Shown here piece by piece: positions 36,007-44,835 of a DNA stretch of 64,000 bases (positions are counted from its first letter, which is position 1; each line of letters opens with the position of its first letter). The notes below the pieces were generated by a model. It saw only the letters and a list, made by a program, of their open reading frames with translations. It was not told the origin of the DNA and did no database searches. The stretch is from UBA6168 sp041163745 (GTDB lineage: Bacteria; Bacteroidota; Bacteroidia; Chitinophagales; Saprospiraceae), in the NCBI GenBank assembly GCA_041163745.1, contig JBEAQU010000078.1, positions 124,001 to 188,000 on the forward strand, read 5' to 3'. The translations under genes were made by a program, and so were the position numbers.

Positions 36007-37290
36007 ATGCTCGAACTGAACCTTTTCAGGACAGACAAGGCGCGCATCCTGCGGGGACTGGCTGTGCGGAACTTCAAACCGGAACAGCTGGTCGTGGTGG
36101 ACGAGGTCCTGGCCCTGGACGAATCCCGCCGGAAGACACAATCGGAACTGGATAACCTGCTGGCCCAATCGAAAACCTTCGCTGATGAAATCGGAGCCCT
36201 ATACAAAGCGGGCAAACGAGAAGAAGCGGAGACGAGAAAGCAACAGGTCGCCAGCCTGAAAGAAAGGACCCGACAATTGGAATCCACTTTGGCTGCAACC
36301 AACGGCCAGCTGGAAAACCTGCTGCTGAACATTCCCAACCTACCACATGAATCGGTGGTCAAGGGCAGTTCCGCAGATGATAACGAAGTGCATCAGGCTT
36401 GGGACAAACCCTTGCCCACGCTCGGTCCGGATGCCCTGCCCCATTGGGAACTGGCCCGCAAATACCAGATCTTCGACCTTGACCTCGGCGTCAAGCTCAC
36501 CGGCGCCGGCTTTCCCGTGTATCTGGGCCAGGGAGCCCGGCTGGAAAGAGCCCTGATCAATTTCTTTCTTGACGAGGCAACCGCCGCCGGCTACCGCGAA
36601 GTATCGCCGCCGCTGATGGTCAACCGCGATTCCGCCAGGGCAACCGGACAACTGCCGGACAAGGAAGGCCAGATGTACTTTGTCGAAAAAGATGAGCTCT
36701 ATCTCATCCCGACCGCCGAGGTGCCGGTGACAAACCTCTACCGGGATGTCATCCTCACAGAATCGGACTTTCCCGTGAAAATGGCCGCCTACACTCCCTG
36801 CTTCCGAAGGGAGGCGGGCTCCTACGGCGCCCATGTCCGAGGCCTGAACCGCGTCCACCAATTCGACAAGGTTGAAATCGTCCAGATAGCGCATCCCGAC
36901 ACCTCCTATGACCAACTTCAGGAAATGCTCCGGCATGTGTCCGGATTGTTGGTGAAACTGGAGCTTCCCTACCGTATCCTTCGGCTCTGCGGCGGGGACA
37001 TGGGCTTCAATTCCGCCCTGACCTTCGATTTCGAGGTGTGGTCTGCCGCTCAGGAAAGATGGCTGGAAGTAAGTTCCGTATCCAACTTCGAAACTTACCA
37101 GAGCAATCGGCTCAAGGTACGGTTCCGCGATACCGGAAAACAGACCAGGCTCGCCCATACCCTCAACGGAAGTGCCTTGGCATTGGCCCGAATCGTCGCA
37201 GCCCTTTTGGAAAACAACCAATCTCCGGAAGGTATCCGTATCCCGGCCGCCCTCCAACCCTATACCGGCTTCGCCTTGCTGAAAGCATGA
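36007..37290 (+). CDS. serS: Seryl-tRNA synthetase
   Basis: 427 residues from the ATG at 36007 (MLELNLFRTDKARILRGLAVRNF), the usual SerRS start. The long helical tRNA-binding arm occupies about residues 30-105 (LAQSKTFADEIGALYKAGKREE). The class II core shows motif 2 (FRREAGSYGAHVRGLNRVHQF) and motif 3 (FRDTGKQTRLAHTLNGSALA), with TAEVPVTNLYRD between. The frame is open upstream to a TTG at 35641, adding 122 residues without homology and spanning a promoter box, so that extension is rejected. Confidence 0.96.
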   Translation: MLELNLFRTDKARILRGLAVRNFKPEQLVVVDEVLALDESRRKTQSELDNLLAQSKTFADEIGALYKAGKREEAETRKQQVASLKERTRQLESTLAATNGQLENLLLNIPNLPHESVVKGSSADDNEVHQAWDKPLPTLGPDALPHWELARKYQIFDLDLGVKLTGAGFPVYLGQGARLERALINFFLDEATAAGYREVSPPLMVNRDSARATGQLPDKEGQMYFVEKDELYLIPTAEVPVTNLYRDVILTESDFPVKMAAYTPCFRREAGSYGAHVRGLNRVHQFDKVEIVQIAHPDTSYDQLQEMLRHVSGLLVKLELPYRILRLCGGDMGFNSALTFDFEVWSAAQERWLEVSSVSNFETYQSNRLKVRFRDTGKQTRLAHTLNGSALALARIVAALLENNQSPEGIRIPAALQPYTGFALLKA

Positions 37291-37413
37291 CCTTCGGCTC
37301 GTCTTTCCGCCGGGTGGGAACATCCTCCCGGCGGCAACCTTCGCGCTTCACCTTCCCTTAGGCCACCCAGGTTATCCCGAGGGACGGGCAAAGGGACCGA
37401 AACCTCCTGACCG

Positions 37414-38409
37414 ATGAAAAACATTCGGATCCTTCAAGTAGGGTTGGGCCCCCTCGGTATGAAAATCGCCCAATTCATCCGGGAACGTAAAGGCATGACC
37501 ACCGTGGGCGCTTTCGACCTCCAACCCTCCTTGGAAGGGGTTTCCCTCGGTACACTCTGCGGTGGGGCGGCGGACGATGTCATCATACGGAACAGTTTGT
37601 CCCAAGCCCTGGAAGGGGTTTCCGCCGACGTGGCCATCCTCACCACCGTCTCCGACATGACCAGAATCACTCCCCAGATCGAAGCCATCGTGGCGCTCGG
37701 AATTCCGGTGGTGTCGACATGCGAGGAACTCAGCTTCCCCTGGCTGACCGCTCCCCAGCTGGCCCGGCGTATCGATGAAGCCGCGAAACAGCACCAAGTG
37801 GCTGTCCTGGGCACCGGCGTCAACCCCGGCTATCTCATGGATATCCTTCCGGTGTTCCTCACGGCCGTTTGCCAGGATGTCAGCATGGTCCGGGTCAACA
37901 GATTCCAAAACGCCCGGTTCAGAAGAATCCCCTTCCAACAAAAAATCGGCGCCGGCTTGTCGCCGGAAGCCTTCGAAAAAAAGAGGGCGGCCGGATCCCT
38001 CCGGCATGTCGGTCTGACGGAAAGCGTACACCTGATTGCCCGTCGCATGGGCTGGTCCCTTGACAAGGTGGAGGACATCATCCGACCTGTCATCGCCACC
38101 AACCCCATCGATACAGCTGATCTTTGCATCCCGGCAGGTCATGCCGCAGGTGTCCGGCAGGAAGGGAATGGTTTCGTGGACGGCCAATTGCGCATCCAAC
38201 TTATTTTCCAGGCAAGCGTCGGGGAACCACAAAGCTTTGACGAAGTGGTCATCGAAGGAACCCCACGGCTACATTCCCGTATCGAAGGCGGCGTGAACGG
38301 GGATGTCGCCACCTGTGCCATCACTCTCAACGCCATCGCACAAGTCCTGCGGGCCCAACCCGGCCTGCAGACCATGGCGGATATTCCGCCGGTCTCTTTC
38401 TTCAGCTGA
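37414..38409 (+). CDS. DapB-like NAD(P)-dependent amine dehydrogenase
   Basis: 331 residues. N-terminal Rossmann motif (RILQVGLGPLGMKIAQFI) and a dihydrodipicolinate-reductase-like domain: GIPVVSTCEELSFPW, GTGVNPGYLMDILPVFL, then VNRFQNARFRRIPFQQKIGAG. This is the layout of the 2,4-diaminopentanoate dehydrogenase (Ord) group rather than lysine-pathway DapB, which is shorter and has the E-L-H-H-x-x-K motif. The true substrate is unknown. Its 3' end overlaps that of the convergent methyltransferase gene by 8 bp. Confidence 0.75.
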   Translation: MKNIRILQVGLGPLGMKIAQFIRERKGMTTVGAFDLQPSLEGVSLGTLCGGAADDVIIRNSLSQALEGVSADVAILTTVSDMTRITPQIEAIVALGIPVVSTCEELSFPWLTAPQLARRIDEAAKQHQVAVLGTGVNPGYLMDILPVFLTAVCQDVSMVRVNRFQNARFRRIPFQQKIGAGLSPEAFEKKRAAGSLRHVGLTESVHLIARRMGWSLDKVEDIIRPVIATNPIDTADLCIPAGHAAGVRQEGNGFVDGQLRIQLIFQASVGEPQSFDEVVIEGTPRLHSRIEGGVNGDVATCAITLNAIAQVLRAQPGLQTMADIPPVSFFS

Positions 38410-39874
38410 TCGACGACGTATCGACCTGCGACATCCCACCGGCCACCTCCCTTTCAGCCGGCCGGGAACGAAGGGTCAGCAAAGCCACTGTCTCCACATG
38501 ATGGGTGTGCGGAAACATATCCACCGGCTGGATGCGGGTCAGTTCATATTTCTCACTGAGCAGCCGCAGATCCCTTGCCTGGGTGGCCGGATTGCAACTC
38601 ACATACACAATTCGCGGCGCTTCAAGCTGAAGGAACATCTTGACCACCTCCGTGTGCATACCCGCCCGCGGCGGATCCGTGATGACCAGATCCGGCCGAC
38701 CATGGCGCTCGGCAAAGGCCCGGGTCAACAGCTGCTTGACATCCCCCGCATAGAACACACAATTGGTCGTGCCGTTCATCCTGGCATTCTCCTCCGCATC
38801 CGCAATAGCTTCGGGCACTTCCTCGATTCCCACCACCTGGCGGCAATACCGCGCCACATACAGCGCTATGCTCCCCACCCCGGTATACAGGTCGTAAACG
38901 TTCTCCGTTCCCTGCAAACCGGCAAACTCCACCACTTTGTCGTACAACTGCCTGGCCTGCCAAGAGTTGGTCTGGAAAAATGACTTCGGTCCAATCTTGA
39001 AGCGCACATGACCCAATTGCTCCTCGATATACCCCTTCCCATAATAACAGACCATATCCAGATCCCCGACGTAATCGTTCAACTTGGGGTTGATACAATA
39101 CAGCAAAGTGGTGAGGCCTGGCATCCGCTCGACCAAGGTATCCAGGAAAAGACGGATCGCATCCCGGTCCGGACGTGCGAAACTGACGATCAACATGAGT
39201 TCGCCCAGTGTCGTCAGCCGGATCATGATGTGACGCATCAGCCCCTCGTTGGTACGGAGATCGTAGAACGGCAGCCCTTGCTCGATGGCGGTCCGCTTGA
39301 CAAGCAACCGCAGCTCGTTGGAGGGCTCTTCCTGCAACCAGCAATGCCGGATGTCGAGAATCTTGTCGAAAGCACCCGGACGATGGAAACCCAGGACATC
39401 CTCCACATTGGATACCCCCGCATCCATTTCCTCCTTCGTGATCCAACGCTTGCTGGAAAAGGCGTACTCCAGCTTGTTCCGATAGTAGGTGGTACGTTCC
39501 GCCGGCAGAATCGGCAGGAACTCCGCCGCCGTGATCCTGCCGATATGCCGAACGGCATCCCGAACCATCTTTTCCTTGTGCATGACCTGCGCCGCATAGT
39601 CCAGGTGTTGCCAACGACATCCCCCGCACAGGTGGAAATGCTCGCAGAAGGGATTCACCCGATCTTCCGACAACCGATGGTAATGCACCGCATATCCGTC
39701 CAGGTATTCCGGTTTCTTCTTTACGACACGTACGTCCACGATGTCTCCCGGCGCCACATGCTCCACGAACACCACCCGGTTCTCCCCCGTCCTGCCTATG
39801 CCCCGCCCTTTGTCCGCCATACCCGTAATCAGTAACTCCGGAATGATCACCGGCTTCTTTTTTCTTTTTCCCAT
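38402..39874 (-). CDS. rlmD: 23S rRNA (uracil-5-)-methyltransferase, RlmD/TrmA family
   Basis: 490 residues. N-terminal TRAM domain (LLITGMADKGRGIGRTGENRVVF split over two strands). An iron-sulfur cluster motif follows, with Cys residues in NPFCEHFHLCGGCRWQH and a fourth in RHCWLQ. The methyltransferase fold has YDLYTGVGSIALYVA (SAM site), VITDPPRAGMH and YVSCNPATQARDL, whose Cys is the expected nucleophile. RlmC or TrmA cannot be excluded by sequence alone, but the cluster and TRAM domain favour RlmD-like enzymes. The C-terminal tail after the fold is short and Ser-rich. Confidence 0.88.
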   Translation of the reverse strand: MGKRKKKPVIIPELLITGMADKGRGIGRTGENRVVFVEHVAPGDIVDVRVVKKKPEYLDGYAVHYHRLSEDRVNPFCEHFHLCGGCRWQHLDYAAQVMHKEKMVRDAVRHIGRITAAEFLPILPAERTTYYRNKLEYAFSSKRWITKEEMDAGVSNVEDVLGFHRPGAFDKILDIRHCWLQEEPSNELRLLVKRTAIEQGLPFYDLRTNEGLMRHIMIRLTTLGELMLIVSFARPDRDAIRLFLDTLVERMPGLTTLLYCINPKLNDYVGDLDMVCYYGKGYIEEQLGHVRFKIGPKSFFQTNSWQARQLYDKVVEFAGLQGTENVYDLYTGVGSIALYVARYCRQVVGIEEVPEAIADAEENARMNGTTNCVFYAGDVKQLLTRAFAERHGRPDLVITDPPRAGMHTEVVKMFLQLEAPRIVYVSCNPATQARDLRLLSEKYELTRIQPVDMFPHTHHVETVALLTLRSRPAEREVAGGMSQVDTSSIS

Positions 39875-40089
39875 AGCGCGCTGTTGCTTCCTGCTCCTGG
39901 TTTGTCAGCTTCGTCCCCTGGCATATCGACGACAGGACGACACAAGCAGATGCGAATATACCTTTTTAAGGAAATACTCACATTGTTAATATTTAATCAA
40001 TTGTAATAAAAACAATTGCAAAATTTAAATATATAAATTAGAAACATGGCGCCCCACGATGTCCGGACACCGGCTTCGGAAAAACAGGA

Positions 40090-40125
40090 ACGGGACCGGA
40101 AATGCCGCCGCGCCTCCGGTCCCGT
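40090..40125 (-). terminator. Terminator closing the thioredoxin operon
   Basis: An 11-bp perfect stem (40090-40100 with 40115-40125; core CGGGACCGGA / TCCGGTCCCG) lies 40 bp beyond the last stop. On the minus strand it is followed by TCCTGTTTTTCC. The rest of the 290-bp gap (39875-40164) contains a very AT-rich segment at 39960-40045 that probably carries the rlmD promoter, though I found no exact -7 box. Confidence 0.75.
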
Positions 40126-40164
40126 CCGCCTGGATGACAACTGCCTCACCGATAATGAGGAACG

Positions 40165-41328
40165 TCATTTCCCTTTGATCCGTTCCAGCAATTCGGCAGT
40201 GCCGGAATAGTCCTCTCCGGCCTCCCTGGCAATCCTGATGGCCGCCTTGGCCGCCTTTTTCGCCTCTTTTTTCTTTCCGAGTTTGAAATACAAGGATGCC
40301 AGGGTATCCATGTTGAAGTAATTTCTTTCCATTCCGACCGAGCGGCGAGCCCATCCGAGCGCCTCCTGCAGGGCTTGCCTGTCATCGACCTCCTCATAGA
40401 ACACCCAGGCCAACTCGTTCAGTTCCTCCCAACTTTCCGCCGGATAACGCTCGTAATAAAGGGAAGCAGCGCGGGCAAAAGCCGGCCAATCCTCCCGTTG
40501 GGCATAGAAGCCCATCTTCAGGCGAGCTTTCATCCGGTCCGCCTGCTCCGGAAAAAGGATGTTGTAGAGCTGCTCCACCGGCCGGAGTCCGTCTTCTGTC
40601 CCGGCGTGTGCGATGGTCTGCTCAATCAGTTCATTGACCTTGTCCATGACCGCCTCCGTTCCGAATTCGGTTTCGAACATCGCCAGGTTGTTCAGCATAT
40701 ATCTCCCCATTTCGGAATCCAGGTCGTCGGCCATTCGCATGATGAAGGCCGGTATGTCATCCGCGCGCCAATCTTCCTGCGTGTCAAGGTATTCCTCCGC
40801 CACCGCCACATAACTGCCGTCCATGGCTTCGAATTTGGCCAATGCAAGGTTGCGGAGAAGTTCCGGTGACCTGTCTCCCTGCTCGTACCGGCGCAGGATG
40901 CTGCCGATGTTACGATCCGGATCCAAGGCCGCTTCACCAAGCTGTATCAAGAGGTCGGACGAATGATAGCCTACCGCCCGATGCACGACCTCACCGTCCG
41001 CATCCACGAACAACAGGGTGGGATAGGCCATGACCCCGAGCTGGTTCGACAACACGATGCCTTCCCCTTTTTCCATGTCCATTTTCGCATTGATGAAATG
41101 CCGGTTGAAAAATTCCCCGACCAACGAATCGGTAAATACATTCCTGGACATCATCTTGCAGGGCCCGCACCAGGTGGTGTAAGCATCCATGAATATGAGT
41201 TTGCGCTCTTTCTCCGCCTGTGACAGCAGCTCCTGCCAGGTCGCCTCCGCAAACCGGATACCCGATTGGGCGCCCAGACCACCACCCAGACAGATGGCAA
41301 ACAGCATGATCACGATGAATTTCTTCAT
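40165..41328 (-). CDS. Secreted thioredoxin-fold protein, copy 1
   Basis: 387 residues. Signal peptide (MKKFIVIMLFAICLGGGLGAQ). A thioredoxin domain has the active site in MDAYTTWCGPCKMMSRNVF (Cys54, Cys57) and a cis-Pro region at MAYPTLLFVDADGEVV. The remaining 240 residues are helical and TPR-like (ELNELAWVFYEEVDDRQALQEA; RRSVGMERNYFNMDTLASLY). Such DUF255/thioredoxin-like secreted proteins are common in Bacteroidota and presumably act as periplasmic disulfide reductases. It is the last gene of a probable operon and a close relative of the gene 52 bp upstream. Confidence 0.85.
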   Translation of the reverse strand: MKKFIVIMLFAICLGGGLGAQSGIRFAEATWQELLSQAEKERKLIFMDAYTTWCGPCKMMSRNVFTDSLVGEFFNRHFINAKMDMEKGEGIVLSNQLGVMAYPTLLFVDADGEVVHRAVGYHSSDLLIQLGEAALDPDRNIGSILRRYEQGDRSPELLRNLALAKFEAMDGSYVAVAEEYLDTQEDWRADDIPAFIMRMADDLDSEMGRYMLNNLAMFETEFGTEAVMDKVNELIEQTIAHAGTEDGLRPVEQLYNILFPEQADRMKARLKMGFYAQREDWPAFARAASLYYERYPAESWEELNELAWVFYEEVDDRQALQEALGWARRSVGMERNYFNMDTLASLYFKLGKKKEAKKAAKAAIRIAREAGEDYSGTAELLERIKGK

Positions 41329-41380
41329 GTATGGTAAGTATTTGATGATGATGAAGCCACCGGCGGCCGTCCGCTGCCGG

Positions 41381-42553
41381 TCAGCTTTCCAGCCGGCTGA
41401 TCAGCTGCATGACCTCCTGCTCCGAAGGCACCCCGCCGGATTTGGACAACTCCAATGCCTTGCGGGCCGCTTCCAATGCCTGTTTTTTCTTCCCGTTCCG
41501 GTACAGGATCTCCGCATAGGTCACAAAATAGGAAGCTTGTCTTCCTTGTTGCGCCGACTCGCGGGCATACTTCTCCGCCAGCTTCATGCAGGCGGCATCG
41601 GAACCGAAGAAAGTGAGCAGTTCGTTCGCCATCCGATCCAGCAGTTTCGGATCCCCATGGGCGACGCTTCGTTCGTAATCCGCACAGGCCTTGCCATAGC
41701 CTTTGGCATCCTGCATGACCTTGTGGAAATGCAGGTCGGAAGTGGCGGCGAACGCTTCCGACCGCTCCGGGTAATGCGCGGCCATCTTCTCCTTGGCTTC
41801 CGTCAGCAATTCCTTGCTCTGATATTGGGCCGCTTTGCGGGCGGTTTGTTCACACGCCGACTCGATGCGATCCCGTACGGTTTGCCAACCGACCAATACC
41901 GCCAATTCCCGCTGGTACCGTACCAACAGGTCGAATATCCGGGAATCCGCCGCTTCCGCCGCTTCGAGGATGAACCGGAGGTTGAAAGGCGTGGCCAGGT
42001 CCGTTTGGGTCCGCAGGTATTCATTGGCCACAGCCAAGCTGGATTTGCCGGATTTACGCAAGGATTTGACGTATTCGAAGACAAATTCTGGATCCCGGTT
42101 GCCCGCCTCGTAGGCGGCTGCATACGCCTTGCTGTAATCCACTTTCCCACCGGCCTCCTGTGCCAGCTTCATCAGACGGGCCACATCCTGCGCACCCACC
42201 GCCTTGAGGAGCACCTCCCCGGTCTCATCCATGAAAAACAAGGTGGGAAAGGCGCTGACTGGGTACTTCTTCCGGAAACTGAGGCCATCTCCCTCCTCCA
42301 TATCTATTTTCAAATTGATGAAATTGTCATTGAAATATTCGCCTACCCCGGCATCCCGGAAAGTGGTCGCCGCCATCCGTTTGCAGGGACCGCACCACTT
42401 GGCGTACGCATCCACGAATATGAGCTTACCCTGCTCCCCGGCCTCCCGCAGGCCTTCCTGCCAGGTACCTTTGAAGAACTCGATTCCCTGTCCGCATGCA
42501 AGCCACGGAGCCAATGCTGCCAAGACCAAGGGAAGAATCGTAATTTTTTTCAT
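41381..42553 (-). CDS. Secreted thioredoxin-fold protein, copy 2
   Basis: 390 residues from the ATG at 42553 (MKKITILPLVLAALAPWLACG), which begins the signal peptide. The active site VDAYAKWCGPCKRMAATTF places Cys54 and Cys57 at exactly the same residue numbers as in copy 1, followed by DMEEGDGLSFRKKYPVSAFPT. The C-terminal half is helical with TPR-like character, ending in RNGKKKQALEAARKALELSK. The two copies match along their length but are well diverged, so the duplication is old. Expected to be periplasmic; partner proteins are unknown. Confidence 0.85.
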   Translation of the reverse strand: MKKITILPLVLAALAPWLACGQGIEFFKGTWQEGLREAGEQGKLIFVDAYAKWCGPCKRMAATTFRDAGVGEYFNDNFINLKIDMEEGDGLSFRKKYPVSAFPTLFFMDETGEVLLKAVGAQDVARLMKLAQEAGGKVDYSKAYAAAYEAGNRDPEFVFEYVKSLRKSGKSSLAVANEYLRTQTDLATPFNLRFILEAAEAADSRIFDLLVRYQRELAVLVGWQTVRDRIESACEQTARKAAQYQSKELLTEAKEKMAAHYPERSEAFAATSDLHFHKVMQDAKGYGKACADYERSVAHGDPKLLDRMANELLTFFGSDAACMKLAEKYARESAQQGRQASYFVTYAEILYRNGKKKQALEAARKALELSKSGGVPSEQEVMQLISRLES

Positions 42554-42606
42554 CGCGTATTCATTGAAATGAGAGCCCGACGCTGGATAATGCACCGGAA
42601 CCCGGC

Positions 42607-43137
42607 TTATTCGCCCTGGAAATGTCGCACCAGTTCTTCCGGCGACAGGTCGACGACCTCCAGCAGCCGCCTGGCTTGTCTCGCCACTTCCGTCTCCGGA
42701 TACCGGGCAATCAGCTCTCCGTAATGCAGGGCTGCCTGCTCGACATCCCTATGCACACTGTCCAACGTGAATGCCTGCATAAAAAGTGCCACCGGCGCAT
42801 AACGATGCGCCGGATATTGTGTCCATATCTTCTCCCACAAGGAAAGGGCGTAGTCGTGCGCCTCCTTTCCCATGAGGTTTTTCGCTTCCCGGAACAACAG
42901 ATCCGGAACCAGCGTGTCTTTCGGAAACCGATCGGCCAGCGCCAGGCACTGGCGGGTCAGATCCGCCACGATGGGCCCGGTTCCGGTGGTATCCCGGAGC
43001 TGCGCCAATTTTCGATCCTTTCCTTCTATCTCTGCGACCAAGCCCCGGAATCCGCTGTCATCGGCCGGTTGACAGGACTGCCAACCGCCGGCCAATACCA
43101 GCAGATATAAGAACAGCGCAAAATGTTTCCGTGTCAT
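42607..43137 (-). CDS. TPR-repeat envelope protein
   Basis: 176 residues. Hydrophobic signal (HFALFLYLLVLAGGWQSCQP) with a Cys at residue 22 that might be lipidated, though the lipobox (WQSC) is poor. The body has TPR-like repeats: CLALADRFPKDTLVPDLLFREAKNL, YALSLWEKIWTQYPAHRYAPVALFM and AALHYGELIARYPETEVARQARRLL. This resembles the repeat end of CpoB/YbgF and BamD. It sits between the GHMP kinase (82 bp upstream) and the two thioredoxin-fold genes (53 bp downstream), so it is probably part of the same transcript. Confidence 0.7.
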   Translation of the reverse strand: MTRKHFALFLYLLVLAGGWQSCQPADDSGFRGLVAEIEGKDRKLAQLRDTTGTGPIVADLTRQCLALADRFPKDTLVPDLLFREAKNLMGKEAHDYALSLWEKIWTQYPAHRYAPVALFMQAFTLDSVHRDVEQAALHYGELIARYPETEVARQARRLLEVVDLSPEELVRHFQGE

Positions 43138-43219
43138 TCGATCAATATTTAGTCCGCAGGCGCTGACCCGCGACGGCCTTTGCCGGAAGCGCTCCGGTTT
43201 CCGGTGCCTCCTGGCCGGC

Positions 43220-44182
43220 TCAGTAGGCGGTCGATTCGACAGAGACCGGCCGACCGTTTCCCTTTTCCCAAAGGTTCACGTCGAACAGCCGCAGCTCAGG
43301 ATACCGCCTTCTCAGACCGACCCAATCCTGGGTGATACCCAACAGGAACCCTCCACCGCCGGCTCCGCAGAGCTTCAGCCTGAACAAGGATCCCTGCAGG
43401 CCCTCCTCCCATGTCGATAGCAGGCCTTCGGGAACCAATCGGGTCAGATGGACCGATTGGAAGGTACTGATTTCGTGAAAGGCGTAGAACAAGTCTTCCT
43501 CCCGTCCTTCCAGAAAAGCGACGATGGCTCCGTCCACCGCCGGCAGCAGGCCATTTGTGCATGATCGCCGGAAATCCGGATCCTCCGTCCGGGAAAGGAA
43601 CCAACCGATCAACGGTGTCGCCTTCCGCTGGATCCCGGTATCCAGCAGGAACAATTTGATGTGCTGTGGAGGCGGCGGCAATGCGACCACCTGCATGCCG
43701 GATTCCCGGTGCAACAGCAAAGGTTCCTGGAGATAACAAATCAATGGGTCTGTTCCGCTGCTGGTACCGTGGAAAAAACCTTCCATGGTGGACAACATCC
43801 TCTTCAACAAGTCCAGATTCCCGGAAGGGGTGCCCCAACAAGCGTACACGGCGGCGACAAGGGCGCCGGAACTCCCCGCACCATAACCCGCCGGGATGTC
43901 CGATGCCAATACCCAGCCGGCGGCGACCGCCGCCGAAAATCCATCGGTGTCAAGTGGCAGGGGCAGCCCGCCGGCACCGGAAAGACCTGAAAGGTATGCC
44001 GCGAATTCAGGCAACTGTTGCTGGAGCGTCGTCAAGGCGTTCTTCGAAAGACCTTCGGGCCGTTGCCATCGGGCCTGGTAAGCGGTCAACGGTACCGCCA
44101 GGGCATTGGAACCGCTGTTCACGGTATGCTCTCCGAAAAGCAACAACTTGGCCGGCCAGGCATTTTTCGACAGGTCATGCAC
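43220..44182 (-). CDS. GHMP kinase, mevalonate-kinase-like
   Basis: 320 residues. The three GHMP motifs are present: WPAKLLLFGEHTVNSGSNALAVP (substrate side), IPAGYGAGSSGALVAAVYA (the ATP-binding P-G-x-G-x-G-S-S loop in variant form) and LCGAGGGGFLLG near the C-terminus. HGTSSGTDPLICY is the block typical of mevalonate kinase, which phosphorylates mevalonate in isoprenoid synthesis; many Bacteroidota use that pathway. No other mevalonate-pathway gene is nearby, so substrate is inferred. Starts 6 bp after the redoxin stop, hence co-transcribed with it. Confidence 0.8.
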   Translation of the reverse strand: MHDLSKNAWPAKLLLFGEHTVNSGSNALAVPLTAYQARWQRPEGLSKNALTTLQQQLPEFAAYLSGLSGAGGLPLPLDTDGFSAAVAAGWVLASDIPAGYGAGSSGALVAAVYACWGTPSGNLDLLKRMLSTMEGFFHGTSSGTDPLICYLQEPLLLHRESGMQVVALPPPPQHIKLFLLDTGIQRKATPLIGWFLSRTEDPDFRRSCTNGLLPAVDGAIVAFLEGREEDLFYAFHEISTFQSVHLTRLVPEGLLSTWEEGLQGSLFRLKLCGAGGGGFLLGITQDWVGLRRRYPELRLFDVNLWEKGNGRPVSVESTAY

Positions 44183-44188
44183 AGGGCT

Positions 44189-44743
44189 TCATTTCCATTT
44201 GATGTTGCATCCCAGACTGGGATACTGGTCTTCGGAGGGGGTCTCTCCCCGCAGGACGGCCTCCAATGCAGCACGAAGGTCCGCTCCCGTCACCGGAGTG
44301 TCCGTCTGGGGCCGGGAAGCATCCATCCTGCCACGATACACCAACTTGCCCTCCCGGTCGAATACGTAGAAATCAGGGGTGCAGGCGGCATCATACGCCC
44401 GGGCCACCGATTGGTCCTCATCGTAAAGGTAAGGAAAAGGGTAGCCCTCCTCCTCGGCGACGTGTCTCATCTTGTCGGGTGCATCGTCCGGATAATTGAC
44501 CGCATCGTTGGAACTGATCGCAACGAAGCGGACACCCTGCGGCTGGAAATCTTCCGCCAACCGGACGATTCCGGCGTTCACATGCTTTACATACGGACAG
44601 TGGTTGCAAAGGAACATGATGACCAATGCTTTTCCGGTGGACAGCTCCGTCAGGGATACCTTCCGTCCGGACACTGTATCCGGCAAGGTGAAATCCGGGG
44701 CGCTCGTTCCCAGGGGAATCATGTTGGATAATGTACGGGCCAT
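44189..44743 (-). CDS. Cytosolic redoxin (AhpC/TSA-type thioredoxin family)
   Basis: 184 residues without a signal peptide. Thioredoxin/peroxiredoxin fold: APDFTLPDTVSGRKVSLTEL, VIMFLCNHCPYVKHVNAG (Cys-Asn-His-Cys in place of CGPC), VRFVAISSNDAVNYPDDAPD and ACTPDFYVFDREGKLVYRG. This subfamily with the CNHCPY motif is widespread and usually labelled thioredoxin family protein; its substrates are poorly known. It is the first gene of the five-gene minus-strand group and has its own -7 box at 44799-44806. Confidence 0.85.
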   Translation of the reverse strand: MARTLSNMIPLGTSAPDFTLPDTVSGRKVSLTELSTGKALVIMFLCNHCPYVKHVNAGIVRLAEDFQPQGVRFVAISSNDAVNYPDDAPDKMRHVAEEEGYPFPYLYDEDQSVARAYDAACTPDFYVFDREGKLVYRGRMDASRPQTDTPVTGADLRAALEAVLRGETPSEDQYPSLGCNIKWK

Positions 44744-44798
44744 AGGCTGAAAAGGCTGGATTTCGCGAAGACAGGGTTTTGAACGGCACGGGACATCG

Positions 44799-44806
44799 CA
44801 AAAGTA
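44799..44806 (-). promoter_or_regulatory. -7 box for the redoxin-led operon
   Basis: The minus strand reads TACTTTTG, an exact TAnnTTTG match, placing the start about 52 nt before the ATG at 44743. No good -33 box is visible. It lies between the stop of the OmpA-fused gene (44836) and the redoxin gene. Confidence 0.5.
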
Positions 44807-44835
44807 GGAACTGTCCGCGGATTATGTTGCCGTCT

